From contig JAPLIW010000419.1 of the NCBI GenBank assembly GCA_026388915.1, forward strand, positions 1-6,164: DNA of 6,164 nucleotides. Direction: 5' to 3'. The notes below the pieces were generated by a model. The model was not told the DNA's origin, ran no database searches, and worked only from the letters and a program-made list of their open reading frames with translations. The number at the start of each line of letters is the position of its first letter. The stretch's first letter is position 1. This document shows positions 4,192 to 6,164 of the stretch, one piece after another. Position numbers and translations under genes: made by a program. Source of the DNA: Deltaproteobacteria bacterium (lineage in GTDB: Bacteria > Desulfobacterota > SM23-61).

Positions 4192-5646
4192 GTGGGAACA
4201 GCGATAGTCAAAAATTTCATCAATGGCGAATGGATCCAGTCGCGCTCCGCAACCCTGGGCGACGTCTGGTGCCCGGCGACGGGGGAAAAAATCGCCCAGG
4301 TCCCTTATTCCACCCGGGAGGACGTAGATCGCGCCGTCCAGGCCGCCAAAGCCGCTTTCTGGGAATGGCGGGCTACGCCTCCCCTTTCCAGGGCCCGGTA
4401 TCTCTTCCGTTTAAAGGATCTCTTCGAAACTCATTTTGAGGATATTTCCCGGACTCTGGTTCGGGAGATGGGAAAAGTGATCGATGAGGCCCGGGGGGAA
4501 GTGCGGCGGATGATCGAAAACGTGGAGCACGCCACCGGCGTGACTACGATGATGACCGGCTATTGCCTGGAGGATATCGCCAAGGATATCGACTGCACCG
4601 CTGAACGGCAGCCTATGGGGGTCTTTGCCTCGATTGCCCCCTTCAATTTTCCCGCCATGGTGCCCTGGTGGTTTATGCCCTACGCGATTGTGGCCGGGAA
4701 TACCTACATTGTGAAACCCTCCGAGCAAGTTCCCTTGACCCAAACCCGCATCTTCGAAGTCGTTGAAGAGGCTGGATTCCCTCCGGGGGTGGTGAACATG
4801 GTGCATGGGTCGAAGGACGTGGTCAACGCCCTGCTGGACCATCCGGACATTCGGGGCATATCCTTTGTCGGGTCGACGCCAACGGCCAGATACATCTATA
4901 AACGGTGCGGTGAAACGGGCAAAAGAGTCCAGTCCCTCGGGGGGGCAAAAAACGCCGTGGTGGTCATGCCGGACGCCAATTTGGAAAAAGGGATGCCTTC
5001 CCTGATTACCTCCTTCTATGGTTGTTCCGGCCAGCGGTGTCTCTCCGGATCGATTCTTGTTCCGGTAGGGGAGATAGCAGGGGAACTGCGGGAGAAGTTT
5101 GTCGCGGCCGCAGCACCTTTGAAAGTGGGCGATGGTTTGGATGAAAAAACCCAGATGGGACCCGTCGTTAGCGCCCAACACAAAAAGAGAGTCCTGAACT
5201 ATATTGAACAAGGGATCAAGGATGGGGCCGAGCTGGTCTTGGACGGGCGGACGACCCAAGTGCCCGGGTACCCCAACGGTTTCTACGTCGGGCCGACCGT
5301 TTTCGACCAGGTGAAACCCTCGATGACCATTGCCCGGGAGGAGATCTTTGGGCCGGTGGTCACCATGATCCACGCCCAGGATCTGGATCAGGCCATTCAG
5401 CTGATCAATACCCGGGGGTTTGCCAATGCGGCCTGCCTCTATACGGGAAGCGGGGCGGTAGCGCGGGAATTCAAGTACCGCGTGAAGCCCAGCATGGTGG
5501 GTATTAACATCGGCATCGCCGCGCCCATGAGTTTCTTCCCCTTTGGCGGAGCAGGGGATTCCATGTTTGGCGATGTGAAAGGGCATGGGCGCGAGATTTT
5601 CCATTTCTTTACCGATGCCAAAGTGGTGATCACCCGCTGGCTTTAG
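4192..5646 (+). CDS. mmsA: CoA-acylating aldehyde dehydrogenase, methylmalonate-semialdehyde dehydrogenase type
   Basis: This 484-residue, full-length ALDH begins KNFINGEWI, the usual MMSDH start. It shows the family pattern APFNFPAMVPWWFMPYAIVAGN (149-170), KPSE (175-178), FVGSTP (225-230), LGGAKN (249-254), catalytic GQRC (280-283, nucleophile Cys283 with Arg282), EEIFGPV (383-389) and the terminal PFGGAGDSMFGD. The general-base Glu found before LGG in hydrolytic ALDHs is absent (Ser248), as expected for enzymes that release the product to CoA. Arg residues near 101-106 match the region that binds the substrate carboxylate in MMSDH. The usual reaction is methylmalonate or malonate semialdehyde + NAD+ + CoA to propionyl- or acetyl-CoA + NADH + CO2, in the cytoplasm, in valine, beta-alanine or inositol breakdown. 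FYGCSGQRCLSGS differs from the common FGAAGQRCMA, so a related semialdehyde is possible. It probably forms an operon with the MBL gene. Confidence 0.88.
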   Translation: MGTAIVKNFINGEWIQSRSATLGDVWCPATGEKIAQVPYSTREDVDRAVQAAKAAFWEWRATPPLSRARYLFRLKDLFETHFEDISRTLVREMGKVIDEARGEVRRMIENVEHATGVTTMMTGYCLEDIAKDIDCTAERQPMGVFASIAPFNFPAMVPWWFMPYAIVAGNTYIVKPSEQVPLTQTRIFEVVEEAGFPPGVVNMVHGSKDVVNALLDHPDIRGISFVGSTPTARYIYKRCGETGKRVQSLGGAKNAVVVMPDANLEKGMPSLITSFYGCSGQRCLSGSILVPVGEIAGELREKFVAAAAPLKVGDGLDEKTQMGPVVSAQHKKRVLNYIEQGIKDGAELVLDGRTTQVPGYPNGFYVGPTVFDQVKPSMTIAREEIFGPVVTMIHAQDLDQAIQLINTRGFANAACLYTGSGAVAREFKYRVKPSMVGINIGIAAPMSFFPFGGAGDSMFGDVKGHGREIFHFFTDAKVVITRWL

Positions 5647-5777
5647 GCTAGCTCTCCGGATATTCATGCCCCCTCGCAGGAGAGGGAGGGAAATTCGGCG
5701 TTTCCGGATGAAATCATGCTGAAGGTCGAGGTGGAGCTTGCCTGATTTCAGGTTGCGGATTTCCTATGGGAGGAGAC

Positions 5778-6164
5778 ATGGAGCTGAAAAACTTTGGAAG
5801 TGTTCTGAATTTCGCAGCCGAGCTGGAGGCGAGTGACGGGGCATTTTACCAGTGCGCCGCCCAAAATCCTTCGTGCCAATCGTACAAAGATTTATTCGAA
5901 TGGCTTTCTAAAGAGCTCAAGGAAAATGAGCAACGGATCTTGCGGGTTCGACGGGTGAATGTCACCGAAATGATTTTGGAACCGATTAACGATTTCACGC
6001 GAATCCCTTTTATCCTGGAATGTACCGGTGCGGAACGGATGGGCTTGGAAGAGGTGCTGGAAACGGCGCGAAAGCTCGAAACGCGTTCCGAACATTATTA
6101 CCGGGAAGCAGCCGGGAAGCTTAAAGCGCTGCCCGAGGTTAGCGGAGAATTGAAGAGAATCGGG
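5778..6164 (+). CDS. Ferritin-like (rubrerythrin-like) helical protein, 3' end beyond the window
   Basis: An open frame of 129 codons runs off the right edge with no stop. It starts at ATG 5778 behind GGGAGGAG (5768-5775), a strong if tightly spaced ribosome site. The predicted protein is helical and charged. Its opening LNFAAELEASDGAFY (10-24) and second repeat LETARKLETRSEHYY (94-108) both match the 'A.ELE...A.FY' helix found twice in rubrerythrin-type four-helix bundles. In the helix following the first repeat the usual ExxH metal motif is not seen (LKEN at 47-50), so metal binding may be reduced or absent. It starts 131 bases after the ALDH stop with no clear terminator between them, so co-transcription is possible. 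The identification rests on helix pattern only; a general helical hypothetical protein is the alternative. Confidence 0.6.
   Translation, partial: MELKNFGSVLNFAAELEASDGAFYQCAAQNPSCQSYKDLFEWLSKELKENEQRILRVRRVNVTEMILEPINDFTRIPFILECTGAERMGLEEVLETARKLETRSEHYYREAAGKLKALPEVSGELKRIG

Noticed and set aside
4411..5667. A 418-codon minus-strand open frame opposite the ALDH gene
   Set aside because: It is antisense to a clear, full-length ALDH with all family motifs; the His/Pro/Gly-rich product matches no fold I recognise. It is a shadow of GC-rich coding.
5671..5686. CCCTC/GAGGG hairpin after the ALDH gene as a terminator
   Set aside because: Only a 5-bp stem with no T-tract after it; not convincing as an intrinsic terminator.
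1..6164. CRISPR array or insertion sequence with terminal inverted repeats
   Set aside because: No regularly spaced repeats with spacers and no transposase or terminal inverted repeats were seen. The repeats present are tRNA fragments and short tandem units.

Overview
This looks like chromosomal DNA of a Gram-negative anaerobe, most likely from Desulfobacterota (former Deltaproteobacteria) or a related metagenomic lineage. That guess rests on the gene types (a flavin oxidoreductase of the dienoyl-CoA reductase type, a FadR-type regulator, a lactonase-like metallo-beta-lactamase-fold protein, a CoA-acylating aldehyde dehydrogenase, a ferritin-like protein) and on the repeat style. No rRNA or intact tRNA is present to test it.

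Left part (1-2350). The window opens in the last 63 codons of a flavin oxidoreductase and then enters an integration-scarred region. Two identical 52-bp copies of the 3' half of a tRNA-Leu(CAA) gene lie at 548-599 and 2021-2072, in the same orientation and both without a usable 5' half. They bracket one complete gene, an AAA_14/DUF4143 ATPase (776-1930), which appears to have its own promoter and probably a leaderless transcript. Outside the right copy come CCA, a strong rho-independent terminator and the C-terminal stub of a tyrosine recombinase on the minus strand (2139-2336). A tandem 11-bp repeat lies at the stub's 3' end (2133-2154), and a similar block lies left of the left tRNA fragment (396-417). 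The arrangement reads as nested or tandem tRNA-targeted integration followed by decay, with the ATPase as the only surviving cargo.

Right part (2350-6164). Four genes run rightwards: an AT-rich GntR/FadR-type regulator (2411-3184) with a perfect 14-bp palindrome in its promoter, a lactonase-like MBL-fold protein (3353-4135), a methylmalonate-semialdehyde-dehydrogenase-like ALDH (4192-5646) and the start of a ferritin-like protein (5778-end). They look like a small catabolic cluster under GntR control: the hydrolase could open an ester or lactone, and the ALDH could convert a semialdehyde to an acyl-CoA. The substrate cannot be read from the sequence.

The most checkable anomaly is in the MBL gene. 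The conserved C-terminal PGHE motif, which carries the last metal-binding His, is present in the DNA but in the +1 frame, and the reading frame stops just as it passes this motif. The same protein also has HxHxSH in place of HxHxDH. Either it is a decaying gene, or there is a one-base error together with an unusual metal site.
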